Shown here: positions 45,501 to 56,700 of the stretch, piece by piece
Numbering within the stretch: the first letter of the stretch is position 1
Layout of the letters: every line of letters begins with the position of its first letter
From: Tetragonia tetragonoides
Taxonomy: Eukaryota > Streptophyta > Magnoliopsida > Caryophyllales > Aizoaceae
Direction: 5' to 3'
Assembly: GCA_038025085.1 (NCBI GenBank)
Contig: CM076147.1
Span: 10,512,001 to 10,576,000, forward strand
DNA: 64,000 nt
The notes under the pieces: model-generated
What the model was told of the DNA's origin: nothing
What the model saw: the letters and a program-made list of their open reading frames with translations, nothing else
Databases searched by the model: none
Translations under genes and position numbers: made by a program

Positions 45501-46658
45501 AAAGGAAAAGTTTTAAAACAAAGATGGGAAATTTCTATCTAGAATATTCTATCAACATAGTTACCCTTGGGGACTAAGTAATGGTTTAGGTCAAAAGATC
45601 TCGACACAGGAAAAGAAAGATAAAAGATATTATACTAATGACTAAAAAGAGACGAGAGAGATATTATCTCGACTCAATATGGGATAAAGCAAAAGATATT
45701 ATACTCTTGACTAAAAGGAGAGGGGAAAGATATTATCTCGACTCAGTATGGGATAAAGCAAAAGATATTATACTCTTGACTAAAAGGAGAGGGGAGAGAT
45801 ATTATCTCGACTCAATATGGGATAAAGCAAACGATATTATACTCTTGACTAAAAAAAGAGAGGAGAGATATTATCTCGACTCAATATGGGATAAAGCAAA
45901 AGATATTATACTCTTGACTAAAAGGGGAGGGGAGAGATATTATCTCGATCTTTTGGCCTACACTCACTACCTAAATAAAAGGAAAGAATAAAGCATTCAA
46001 ATCTTTCCTAAGATAACGAGCATCATATACAACATTCAGGGAGATTGTTTCCTAAAAATAAAGATTGTAGACTCAATCTTAAGACAAAATCTAGACTCAA
46101 AAAAGGAAAAGATCCTAATTGGGGTCTAACCTAATATTCTATGACGACCAAAACACTACGCAAAGATTGCGCTAACATATGGGCAGATAGCATAACAACG
46201 CAAATGACATGATTATGAAAATCTAGCATGGACATGGGACTGAATTTCCACCTAAAGCATTGGTTCTAGTTCATGCAATGGGGTAGGCTTAAGGGTTTTG
46301 GTCAAAAGGTACTCATGATCAAGAATATACTACAATCCGCGGGATGCGCGACAATGTGAGGTATTCTAGTTATCCTACTCGTTGAATGGACGAATGCGTA
46401 GGAAGGTACATGAGGTGGGGGATCCATGTTTCTTGGCAAAGAAGAATCAAGTGGATTCTCACCAAGGCACTTCATCACACTCCATTGGCTAAAAACTAGT
46501 TTGCACTTGTAAAAACAAGCTCGGAAGTCGCGCAAGCGCATGCACATGAATGCAATGAATGCAACAAGTCACAAAATAATAATAAGAACACTCAAGGTAG
46601 TGAACCAAGCAAAAATAATGACAATGAATCGATTTTCAAGTTACACCCTCTTAATCAT
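45501..46658. other. Element B 5' leader
   Basis: Long leader between primer site and gag. Apart from the tandem array at 45640-45950, nothing is recognised. Confidence 0.6.
45640..45950. repeat. Leader tandem repeat, 69-bp unit, about 4.5 copies
   Basis: Units share GATATTATCTCGACTCAATA, TGGGATAAAGCAAAAGATAT and TATACTCTTGACTAAAA. Because 69 is a multiple of three and no unit carries a stop in one plus-strand frame, it produces an apparent repeat protein (period 23 residues, RYYLDSIWDKAKDIILLTK). That frame is antisense to the element. Confidence 0.92.
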
Positions 46659-46677
46659 GTTCCCAGTGAAATCGCCA
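46659..46677 (-). other. Element B primer binding site
   Basis: Minus strand TGGCGATTTCACTGGGAAC, one base after the LTR end (46679). It is a variant of the element A site TGGCGACTTCACTGGGGA. Confidence 0.8.
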
Positions 46678-46678
46678 C

Positions 46679-48193
46679 TGTAGGCTACCTGATTTTTCTC
46701 CCCTTTTTCCTTCGGATTTCCAGGCAGCTTGGGAGAGCGCGGTCGTTTGGGTTTTCATGAACCTTTGAGTGTGAATGCACATCAAGACTTTAGGACATGA
46801 TTAAGATTGTCGGAAGTCGCCACCAAATTTAAGGTAATTTGGAAACCTTGGAATCAAATCGATAGTCTACAAAGACGTCAACTCAATTCCTGTGCACCCC
46901 AATCCCTATTGGGGAAATTGACTTCATAAATGAGTCCGGGGGCGTGAGTACGAGCTAGGAAGGTGTTAGGCACCCAACTCGCCCGTTGACAACAACGACC
47001 TTTACTAATCGATTCAATATAATTATTAATGCTACGGTTCCAAACAAGGTTCAACTTGTCCAAATTCCTAGTTTTAACTAATGGGTTGAACAAACATTAT
47101 TATTGTGACCACTTTTAACAATTGATCAAATTACATGCTTTTATTGCTAAAAACGATAAATAGGCTAAAAACTGCAAGTTAGAAGACAAATCAAGAATTC
47201 ATCCACCAATCCACAAACAAAGCGCAATTTAATCATAAGAAGCAATAAATAACAAAATTAAAACATTCATTCATCCATTAAGTACGCTTAATACAAGCCC
47301 CTTTGCTCAAAACGCGTCATGCATGTACATATCACATAAACCAAAATCGTTAGTAATAACAAGCAATATAAAGATTTATTGAAAACCCTCAGGTTTGATT
47401 ACCTGGATGCTCACAATGAACTTATTGGGTTATAATGCTTGAATTCATGCTCTTGATGAAGTGTGAAGGTTTACTTTGTGGTGCTATGGCTAACACTAAA
47501 GAACGAGTAGAATCAGAATTTCTGGTTTTATATGAGAGAGAGATAGAATTTCCAACCTCTCAAATTCCTAACCTAAAGGCCAACCTGAGAGAGAAACTGC
47601 CAACCTCTTCAACTGAACCCTAAGGTTTGTTTATATAGCAGAGGGGGCGCTGCCAGGGTTTCGCACAGAAATCGAGATGGGCCTCAAATTCGCCGTCTGC
47701 GAGAAAAGGTCCAGACGTCCATACAGCTAGGCCAAGCGACCAAGCTGGCAGGACAAGCGGTCAAGCCGCTTGGCCTAGCGGCATAGCCGCTTATCCTAGC
47801 GGTCGTCGCTTGAGCCAAAGTGTGGCCGCTTGGACCTGCAGCGGTGTGCCTTTATAGGCGCCGCACGTGCTTTTCACGCGGGGGAGACTTTTCCGAGGGG
47901 GTCCACGCGGGATTGTCTGAGTTCCCTTGTTTGACCAAGGGTTGACTCATGGGTTTGGGTTCCCTTTCGGACCCTTAGGTTCAAAGAGGCCTATCTCTCA
48001 GCTTTGGACTCCAATTGAATTGAATCCAACTGATTTGGATCACCTGTACAAAAGGCTTCCACTGGTTAATTCAAATAAACTGGGCTAATTATCAGAGCAA
48101 TTATTCTCGCAACCCAAGTTCGAGGAAAATCCAATCCTTTCATCATCGAGTTTTTACGGGGTTTTATCATAGACACAATTTTTGGTGTCTACA
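46679..48193 (-). repeat. Element B 5' LTR with promoter cluster
   Basis: On the plus strand TGTAGGCTACC to GGTGTCTACA, 1515 bp. The promoter in minus orientation has the GC-rich cluster at 47725-47850, including AGCGGCATAGCCGCT (47777-47791), then a TATA box CTATATAAAC at about 47637-47628. A variant of the 16-mer (GGCGCCTATAAAGG on the minus strand) adjoins the cluster. It is followed by the ACACC duplication. Confidence 0.93.
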
Positions 48194-49500
48194 ACACCCA
48201 AGCCGCCAATATCCTTAGGCTTTTCAACGTCACTCCATTTCACCATACAAAGTGGCCTACGCTACTCAGAAGTCCCCGACCAGAGAAACTCTCTTTGTAA
48301 TTTGACAATCTTATTAACCACCCCTGCTGGCATCTTGAAGAGGGACAGATAAAAGATTGATAAATTGTTAAAGGCTGATTTAATCAAAGTTAGTCTGCCC
48401 CCAATAGATAATAGCTTGCCTTTCCACGATGCTAATTTTGCTTCCATCTTCTCAATGACTGGCTTCCAAAACTCCATTCTACGAGGATTTGCCCCAAGAG
48501 GCATGCCCAAGTATTTAATCGACAGTTTCTCAGCTCTACAATTAATATCATGTGCAAGTTTTGAAACCCACGCATCCTCCACATTGAAGCCAATCAAAGA
48601 ACAATTATGGTAGTAGACAAGGTGAAAAGATATTAGTAGCATTTTAACAACATTTAAACACCTCCTATCCGCGGGACAAAAAACAATGGTATCGTCCGCG
48701 TATTGGAGATGGGTGAAGGATCGACCCCCATTTGAAGGTGCTACTCCTCTTAACTCCCTAGAGTTTGAAGCTTTGATAAAGAGATAGCTTAGCACTTCCA
48801 CCGCCAAATTGAATAAGAATGGCGACAATGGATCTCCTTCACGTAATCCCCTCTCAAGTTTGAAGGGTTTGGTTGGAACTCCATTAACAAATATAGACGC
48901 TTATGCAGAGGAAAGACACCATGATATCCATTTACGCCAGCGAACAGGAAAATTCATATTCTCCATGACCTTGTGAAGGAAAGCCCATGAGACGGAATCA
49001 TACGCCTTATGGAAGTCAAGCTTCCAAAGACAATTTTTTTCAAAACATTGTTCAAAATTTTCCGCCCTTCAATGAAAGCCGATTGAGATTCTCCCACTAC
49101 CAAGTTCATCACCTGTTTCATTATGTTTGAGAGAATTTTCGGCAGGATTTTATAGAGTGCACCTATCATGCTAATAGGTCGGAAGTCTTTGAGCTCTAGA
49201 GGGCACTCTATTTTTGGGATCAGACTAATGAGAGCAACATTGGTGCTAGACGGAAATTTTCCAGTGATCCAAAAGTCATTCACAAATTTCCTGACATCAC
49301 CCTTCAAAAGCTTCCATGCCTTTTTTATGAACTTGAAGTTATACCCATCCGGCCCCGGGGCTTTTTCACTGTCACACTCGCTCACTGCCTTCTCTACTTC
49401 CTCTTCACTAAAAAATATCACGAGTTCTTCAGCTTCTTCCTACGATAGCTTCTTCAACCCAATATCATCAAAAAAAGGTCTCACTCTATGTTTTTAAAAT
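48194..49500 (-). pseudogene. LINE-1 piece 1c: reverse transcriptase
   Basis: Minus strand: FFSEEEVEKAVSECDSEKAP, GPDGYNFKFIKKAWKLLKGD, LISLIPKIECPLELKDFRPI, QSAFIEGRKI; frameshifts near 49000; then SPFLFNLAVEVLSYLFIKAS, LQYADDTIVFCPADRR (active site YADD), LSIKYLGMPLGANPRRMEFW and IVKLQREFLWSG. The end reads EKPKDIGGLGV and joins in frame to 19147. The residue order is typical of plant L1-clade ORF2. Stops and shifts make it dead. Confidence 0.9.
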
Positions 49501-50660
49501 ACTCCACTGTTGCTTGTTTTGCTTCAGCCGACCTGACAATGGTCTTATTTTTCACCTTCAATCTTGTAATTTCATTTCTTTTCTTTCTACTAGATGCAAT
49601 GGCGTGAATCTTTTTTTGTGTTTTTATCACCCAGTTTTGACCACTTCACTCTCGATAATTGTCCCCAGTACACCTCCCTTCTCTTGTACCATTTCCACAG
49701 CTCAGAAGTATCTTCTGTTTTCTTCTGTAGTTCTTCAAAGTTGAGTGGTCTTGACGTTGCCACATTATCCAAGGACTTAACAGATTTTTCTAACTCCTCA
49801 ATTTTCAGATTCAAATCCCCAAATTCAGACACATTCCATTTTGTTTTATTTTCTTTTTCAATCTCTTCAGTTTCTCATTCACGTGAATTTCTTTCCCATA
49901 CTTGTTATTCTCCTCTTCCTTCCATTCCTTTTCGACCATTTTCATGAGATCCGGGTGATCAAACCAACAATCGATAAACCGAAATGGCTTGGGACCCCAG
50001 TTTGACATCTCTGACTGAACCAGCAAAGGACAATGATCTGACAAGCCACGACAAAGGGAGGACGTTGACATGTATGGCCAGATAGATAGCCACTCTGTGT
50101 TCACAAAGACCCGGTCAACTTTGCTCATGGAGTTCGCTCTAAACCACGTAAATTTCCCACCTTTCAGTTCCAATTCCATTAGTTGAGTATTTGTTAAAAA
50201 CAATTTGAAATCTTAAACCCCTTTTGCATTGATTTTCATACTCGCTCTCTCCTCCGCTTTTAGGACCTCATTGAAATCCCCCATAATTAGCCAAGGAACG
50301 TTACTGTGTTGCCATTCCTCCTCTATTTCTGCCCATATTTCAGCTCTCTTATTTACCTAAGTTGGTGCATATGCAGGAGCTATGACACAATCCAGTTAGT
50401 GGCTATGACCTCTTCTTTTGCTTCAAAAAAAGAACCCCTCCACATGACCAAAATCCCTCCAGAATTCCCCCTTGAGGCTACATATCTCCACTCAAGGCCG
50501 TCTTCCTTCCACACCTTCCTCACTTCTCTAATATTGAATTCTTCAAATTTTCTTTCCTTGATAATCACCAATCCTGGATTGTGTTTTTTTTTTTATCCAA
50601 TTTCTCACTGCAGATTTTTTTCCCCACTATGAAGCCCTCTACAATTCCAAGTTAACATAT
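49501..50660 (-). pseudogene. LINE-1 piece 1b: apurinic-type endonuclease and linker
   Basis: Begins NMLTWNCRG near 50656 (N-terminal endonuclease motif). Continues with GNSGGILVMWRGSFFEAKEE (50380-50571), several stops, then ELKGGKFTWFRANSMSKVDR and RGLSDHCPLLVQSEM with the conserved SDH motif, ending in the linker FRFIDCWFDHPDLMKMVEKE. This is the N-terminal part of L1 ORF2, which nicks the target DNA. Confidence 0.85.
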
Positions 50661-50904
50661 TCATTATCACGACATAATACCCCAATGCGTCAGCAAACTC
50701 GCAGGACAGAGATTAGTGATCAGTTGCCCTCTCCCATTCCTCCTCTTCTTCCCTCAATACGTTTTTTATTCTAGTCGCCATCTTTCTATCACTCTCAGCA
50801 TATGTCATGCCAAAACGTTTTGCAAAACCGAATGTTCCAAACGGGTTGCTTGACTCTAGCATGTCTTGCTCGATGTAGTTAGGTCTGTTTATTAAGCTAA
50901 CTCT

Positions 50905-52475
50905 CTAACCCATGACGATTGGGACTATTCTCAGCTCAGATTCTCTACCCACCACCAGCTCTCTTTGCCTTTCTTCTCTCCTCCTTCTTTTGTCTTGTTT
51001 TTTCTTATGATGGGCCACTATTATGCTGAGTGGGATGTCATCTTCATAACCTGGTGGGTAAGTCGGCCACAATTCTGATGTGCTAGTTGAGTCAAGACTA
51101 TCTTCTATTAAACCCATCTCAAACTGGGCTTTATTCACACTCGGCCCATCAACTTCGACATTCCTCATGTTGAGCCGCCATATTGTCAGAGGATATTTTC
51201 TTTGGAGTGGTCCCATTAATGAACGCCTCATAATTTGTTTTTCCTTTCTCCTTCTCAACCTGGGACTCTGAACCATCACCCACCTTATTCAATGCTTCTC
51301 TTTCACTTTCTTGGGACTGCTGAGATACGTTTCTGTCTCTAATGTGTTGGGACTGCAAGCTCATTGAAGGATTTTTCCCTTCTTTTTCATTCAAGTTTCC
51401 CCCTGTATCACCTCTTCCATCATCATGAACTGCGCTCAACTCAACGTTTTCATGGTGAACTTCATCAGAGGTTGTTCCCATTGATTGTGCATCCTTTGTG
51501 TTCACAGTTTTTGGAACTCTATTAATCGAGACATCCCGGAACTTTTCCTCCCTATTAACATCTGAATTTGAACTTGCTTCTTGCTCTGATACTGATGGAT
51601 CATCCTCGTCGAAGGGAGAAAAGAATTCTTCTATCACAGACACTCTATAATGCTTTTGATTTAGTTCAATTAATAAGTTGCCAGTGATATTTAACATGTA
51701 ATCTGTAATAATAAGAACTCTATACCTCTCAAATGAATCAAGACCAACATAATCCTTATCATAAGCGATCACTTTAGCCCACATATTCCTATATTTTCTT
51801 CATGTTTTGTTCCGACCACCCATGTAATGGAAGTCCGTAGATTGAAATCCAAGTACCTCGCCATCTTGTAGTTTCAAATTCCCTCCATCTTTTTAGCTGT
51901 CTGTACCATTTTCTTAACCCTTCTTCTTGATCAGACAACATTTTTTCAAGACTTACTGTCGATTCAAATGTCAAGAGATGCATCATTCCTCCCATGGGAC
52001 GTACCCTTATAGTTAGCATCCCATCTGATTTCATTTCATTCTCTACCTCCGCTGCTGGAAGTTCATTGTGACCAATTCCAACCAAGCTTCTTTCGAGCCA
52101 TTCAAGGTTATCCTCACAGATGTTACCTTTGATTAAGGTAACGGGCTCCCCATTCTCATTCAAGAACTTGATTTCATGTCTCCTATTTTCAACCTCCTCC
52201 CCTAGAACCATGTTGCTTAATTCCATGTCCTCATCATTCTCCAGTACCTTCGATAAGAATTCCATTCTTTTTGTCCCGGTTCTGATGTTAACTTCCATGG
52301 ACGGCTTAATACTTCCCTCACCTTCTTTATTTTCTTCATTTGTTTCTTTCTGGTTTTCTGTTATTGGCTCGTCATCTTGCCTCACTTCAAACACTTCAGG
52401 ATTTGTAATCACCTCTTGAGGCTTGTCAGAGATAGGTACATCCCTGGGTCGGGATTGAATGGTTCTCTTTTAAGG
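50905..52475 (-). pseudogene. LINE-1 piece 1a: ORF1 (DUF4283-type) with acidic C terminus
   Basis: Open from a TAA near 52475 through VPISDKPQEVITNPEVFEVR, FESTVSLEKMLSDQEEGLRK, WYRQLKRWREFETTRWRGTW and ISIYGLPLHGWSEQNMKKI (about 51790). The last blocks resemble the DUF4283 module of plant L1 ORF1 proteins. After a frameshift, AKVIAYDKDYVGLDSFERYR leads into a long acidic, low-complexity tail with no zinc knuckle seen. RNA binding is the expected role. Confidence 0.75.
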
Positions 52476-52934
52476 TTGGCTTGCTACGGGAGCGACGAGG
52501 CACGCTACATAGGCAAAAATTTTAAAAGTGCCACCTAAAAGAGATTAATGACAAAAAATTATTTGTGTAAAACGTTGAGGACTCTTAGCATCCTTACGGG
52601 TGTAAAATTAGATATTGATAAACCAATAGAAATTTATAAGGGTTAAAACAGATTTTTGTCAAATATTCAAAATTATATAACGTTTTCTATACATCTCAAA
52701 AAATAACAAAAACTTTTACCATCAGATTCGGATAAAAAATTACTTCAGACCGATATGCATTTACAATATGTTTAGAAAATATAAATAAATATTTTTCAGG
52801 AGCATTTTTTAAAAAATGGTGATATAAGTAATTATACAAGAACTTCTACAAGAAGGTCTTTCCATAACTTCTATAAGAAGGTCTTTCCGTTACAAAACTT
52901 ATCAAGATATGGAGATTGATTGAAACCATACTTT
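52476..52934. other. No gene recognised; 5' flank of LINE-1
   Basis: AT-rich. A 23-bp-spaced pair of AACTTCTA(C/T)(A/T)AGAAGGTC segments (about 52850-52890) is a small tandem duplication. I could not find the target duplication expected next to LINE-1. Confidence 0.4.
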
Positions 52935-53254
52935 TGTTAGGGAATATTATTCTAGTACTCTTAGGAATATTATTCTAGATTCGCAAGTAGTCCACTGGAT
53001 GGAATATGGTTTAAGACCTCCATCCGGCGGCTTAGCGGAAACTAGGGTTTTTTGCTACCAGGAAAGTAGTTGCTCTGATACCATGGAAGATAATAGAATG
53101 CTTGATTATTATTGATGTAATCGATCCCTATTTATAGATAGGGAGTGCTAGTATTATGAAAACTCCAGATTACACAATCTCTATAATATATGCTAATCAA
53201 GAATAATATTCCTAAGAGTATTAGAATAATATACTAGAATAATATTCACTAACA
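52935..53254 (-). mobile_element. Aberrant 320-bp LTR mini element with inverted identical ends
   Basis: On the minus strand: an LTR of about 171 bp (53254-53084), TGTTAGTGAATATTATTCTA to ATTATCTTCCA with TATAAATAG near 53140, then directly a tRNA-iMet primer site TGGTATCAGAGC (53083-53072), then about 90 bp of leader. The other end, 52935-52984, is the start of the same LTR in plus orientation (TGTTAGGGAATATTATTCTA). Flanks ACTTT (52930-52934) and ACTTC (53255-53259) agree at four of five bases, consistent with a target duplication with one later mutation. Likely derived from a Copia-like or TRIM element. Confidence 0.75.
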
Positions 53255-53653
53255 ACTTCATAGTTTGTACTTTGTAGTCATCACAGACTACCAATGATAG
53301 ACTACTATAAATGTAGCGCATCCCACCTTATTTTTCCCGCGTTGGAGCGAGAAGTTGCTTTAGCGTTCCTGACTATTGCTATTGTGTTACTACCATGCAT
53401 ATGTAGTTATGTACTATGAGGTCTTCCTTTTTTCCTTTCTCTGTCCTCAATTCTATGGTCAAATAGACATTTCATTTTCTTTTTGTTACTACTACTACGG
53501 ACTTCCAGTTCTTTATTAGTTCTACGTAGTATGTGTTTTGTTGTAGAACACTAATGCATATAGGAGAACTTTTATAAACCTTATGTCAATTGTCATTAGC
53601 CCATAAATTTCCTTTTTGGTGAAAAAGTGGAAAAGAAGTAGTTGATCATGCGA
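53255..53653. other. No gene recognised
   Basis: AT-rich intergenic sequence between the mini element and LINE-2. Nothing supported. Confidence 0.4.
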
Positions 53654-53710
53654 ATCTCAGTATTTTTTTTATTTATTTTTTTCTCAACCAACGTCTTCCG
53701 TTGCTTTCAT

Positions 53711-56700
53711 TCATTCAACAAAGTTTGTTACAGAAAGACCCTGCCAGGCAAGATTCACCATATTTTCCTCAAAACATCCAGAAAAATCATGTGATGCTTC
53801 CCAGCTAGCAAGGAAATGAGCGAGAGTATTAAACCTTCTAGGCATAAAGCTAACAGAAAACTTAGAGTTTTCACAAAGCTGAAACACATCTTGAAACACA
53901 AGTCTACTTTCCCAAGGACAAGGTGGCCCTTTAGCAATGTAGTCCACAACCTGCTTTGCATCTGAGAATATGCGATTCCCATGGTCTTTAGCTCCATTCA
54001 AGTATTTGCAAGCTTCATGGATAGCTTCTGCATCTCTGGGATTGTATGTAGAGGTCTTGACGACAAAGGCCTCCACAGTCTCCAGTTTGTCATTAAAAAT
54101 TACCCAGCCAAGGTAACTTCCTTTTTCCCGGATAGCAGCATCTACAAAGCAGTGAAACTCTTTGCTATTCATGTGATCAAGCTCTTCTTGTTGCTCGTTT
54201 GTTCTTCCTTCATCCTTTTCCCATGTTGAGGTCGTGAGATCCCACTTTGCTTTAAACTTGCAAATGATCCCCTCACAGTTTGGATCTCCATTCCCATGTA
54301 AGCATTCAATTCTTTCTTGCCAAATGCAGTCAATCAAGGTAATGCATTTTCTTGCAAAATTTTCCTCCATATCCTCAGGGATGCCAAAACCTTATGAGAT
54401 ACCCCGATATTTTCTATATTTATTATATAGATTTAAATACATTTTTAAATATATTTATCGTAATTAAATTACGATAATGTAATTCTCGTATTTGAGATTA
54501 TTCTCGTCATTAAATAATGAGATCGTAATAATAAATATTATTGATTTCATAATTTAATTTATTTAAACGATTTAGTATTTAAATCGCTTTACGCATTTGA
54601 GAGAAATTACTATTTATAATTTAAATAGTGTATTTTCGAAAATAGAGTTTTTATGAGTACTTAATTACATAAATAAAATCAGATTTTGGAGTCCTAGTCC
54701 AACTAGGTTAGGGTCAAGTCAAACTTGGGCAAGAGGAGACTATAAATAGGACAATAGGGGTCACCCTTGGACCCTTTTGTTCAGCATTCAACCGTGCCCT
54801 TTCTCCCTCACAAATCACTTTCTCTCTCTTCATTCTCTCTCTCTCACGCAAGTCTCTCTCCTCCTTGCTCAAATCTGACCTGCGACCACCAAGAGCTCCA
54901 CCGCCGGTGAGTCCCCTCCGCCAGGCCACCTCGCCGGCGCCCTCTCTCCCTCTCTTTCTCTCTCCTCACCCGCGTACCCCCTTCCCCTGTTTTTCGCGCT
55001 CTCTCTCTCCTCCCCTACTTTTCGTGCGCTTGCCGGGAAAACGCCGGATCACCGTCGCCTTGGCCGCCCGTCCCCTTGCCGGGACTGGTGGTGGTGCAGG
55101 CGAGTCGCGGCAGCCCCGCCATGTTGTGCAAGCCCCCTCGTTTTCTCACTTTAAGTTCGCTTTCTCTCTCTCCTCCGTGAACTCCACCACCGGTACTCCA
55201 CCGCCGGCCAACCACCGCCCGACCGCGAGACCAAGGGAGGTCCGGTCGAGCCTGGTGGTGGTGTGGTGGTGGTGGTGGGTGAGCGTGGGAGGTCGAATTT
55301 TGCATTTTGGTTTTCGTGTTCTTGAGCTTGATTTCGAAAATAAAAGAAAAAATAATTCTTTAATTAAACTGATTTATTTTTCGATTTTCAGCAGTTTTAA
55401 TTTCTTGTTTTAATTGTTTACGGAGTTCTACAAGTCCGATTGTCGATTTTCAAAAGCCTAGATTGGTTAGACAAATTCAAAGAATTTAAAGGTATTGTCA
55501 GATTTAATTTACGACAACGTTTCGATTTTATGTATTAGAATTACTAATTCGGTAATTTGTTTTAATTAGGATATGAGACCCGTTCGTGAACTCAAACGCT
55601 TCGTAGGACTCTTTATAGCTTAGGAGCGTAAGTCAAGGTCAGCTAACATTCCAACCTTCTTCTAAATCCCAAAAAAAATATTTGTTGTTGCTACGTGCTG
55701 TTTGTGAATAATTTTTAAATATATATGCAATGCATGATTTAATTATTCTTGTTTATAATCAGGATATGATTTAAGTTATTTTAAGAATGTACGCTGTTGG
55801 GATTTGTTTATGGTGTATAATCATGAATATCGGATATATATGATGTTAAATAACTCATATACTAATTATTAAAGTAATTCATTAATTATGAATTTAATTG
55901 CTTCTATGCATGGATTATGTAGGTCATGTGAAATTATGATGTATCGCTGGTCATATGAATTATATGTACCTTATATGTTGATATGATTACTTGTCAAAGT
56001 GGAATCATGTTATTGTGCCGAAGTGCTGCCAGATTTCTATTATAATCCATTAGTCGCCCAATTGCATAAATTGGTTGTCAATCATGTTAACTTGAACATA
56101 AGGTAAATTGGACTCTTAGTTCCTTTGTCATTACTATATAAGTTCTTATTGGACCTCGCATGTTAAATGAATTAATAAAGAGAATAAGACTCCTAAGGGA
56201 TCCCTAGGAGTAGTCAAGCTTTGGAGTGCACTAATGAGTGTTACTCAAGGGATCAGTGATTCCCAAATCTTTACACTCACATTATGGATACAACAATGTT
56301 GTATTCGGAACGGATCTTTCCCCATTTATTAAGTCCTCTTGACTAACCATGAGTTACCTCGAGGTAATGTGCACACTAGAGTCTTTAAGTCCATGGCAAG
56401 ATTATTATTCAAGGCTTCGCCTTATAAACGTCGTAGATGGTATGTCCTCGGTTTATGTAAAGATGAGCGTCGTGTTTTGGCATTCCACCAAACGGCTTGT
56501 CTAGCTCTCTTATGACTCTTCAAGATGAATTATGTCTTGCGTGATCATTTAATAAGATAATATTGAATGAGGTGTCCAATATGACTATTTGCCTATGTGT
56601 GAGTGCAATTGAATTTCAAAGATTCTTCAAAAACCCAGGTAAGGTTTGCGAAAAGGTTTTTACTGGGTTTGGATTAATTACTCAGTTTATCTGATTTTTG

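Larger units (their letters stand above)
19148..48193 (-). mobile_element. Element B: Tat/Ogre-type Ty3-gypsy retrotransposon interrupted by element C
   Basis: LTRs at 46679-48193 (5') and 19148-20706 (3') are in the same orientation. The flanking ACACC at 19143-19147 and 48194-48198 is an exact 5-bp target duplication within LINE-1. Without element C the element is about 18 kb. Minus-strand order is LTR, primer site, tandem-repeat leader, gag, protease, RT, RNase H, archaeal-type RNase H, integrase, then two antisense genes (DUF7745-like and PMD), tandem repeats, PPT and LTR. The second RNase H domain, primer type and very long internal region place it in the Tat lineage. All sense genes contain stops. 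Confidence 0.93.

Noticed and set aside
45640..45950. Regularly spaced repeats as a possible CRISPR array
   Set aside because: Units are directly joined without unique spacers, and the context is a plant retrotransposon leader.
54714..55413. ORFs of 70-180 codons
   Set aside because: Composition artefacts of the CT-rich part of the solo LTR.
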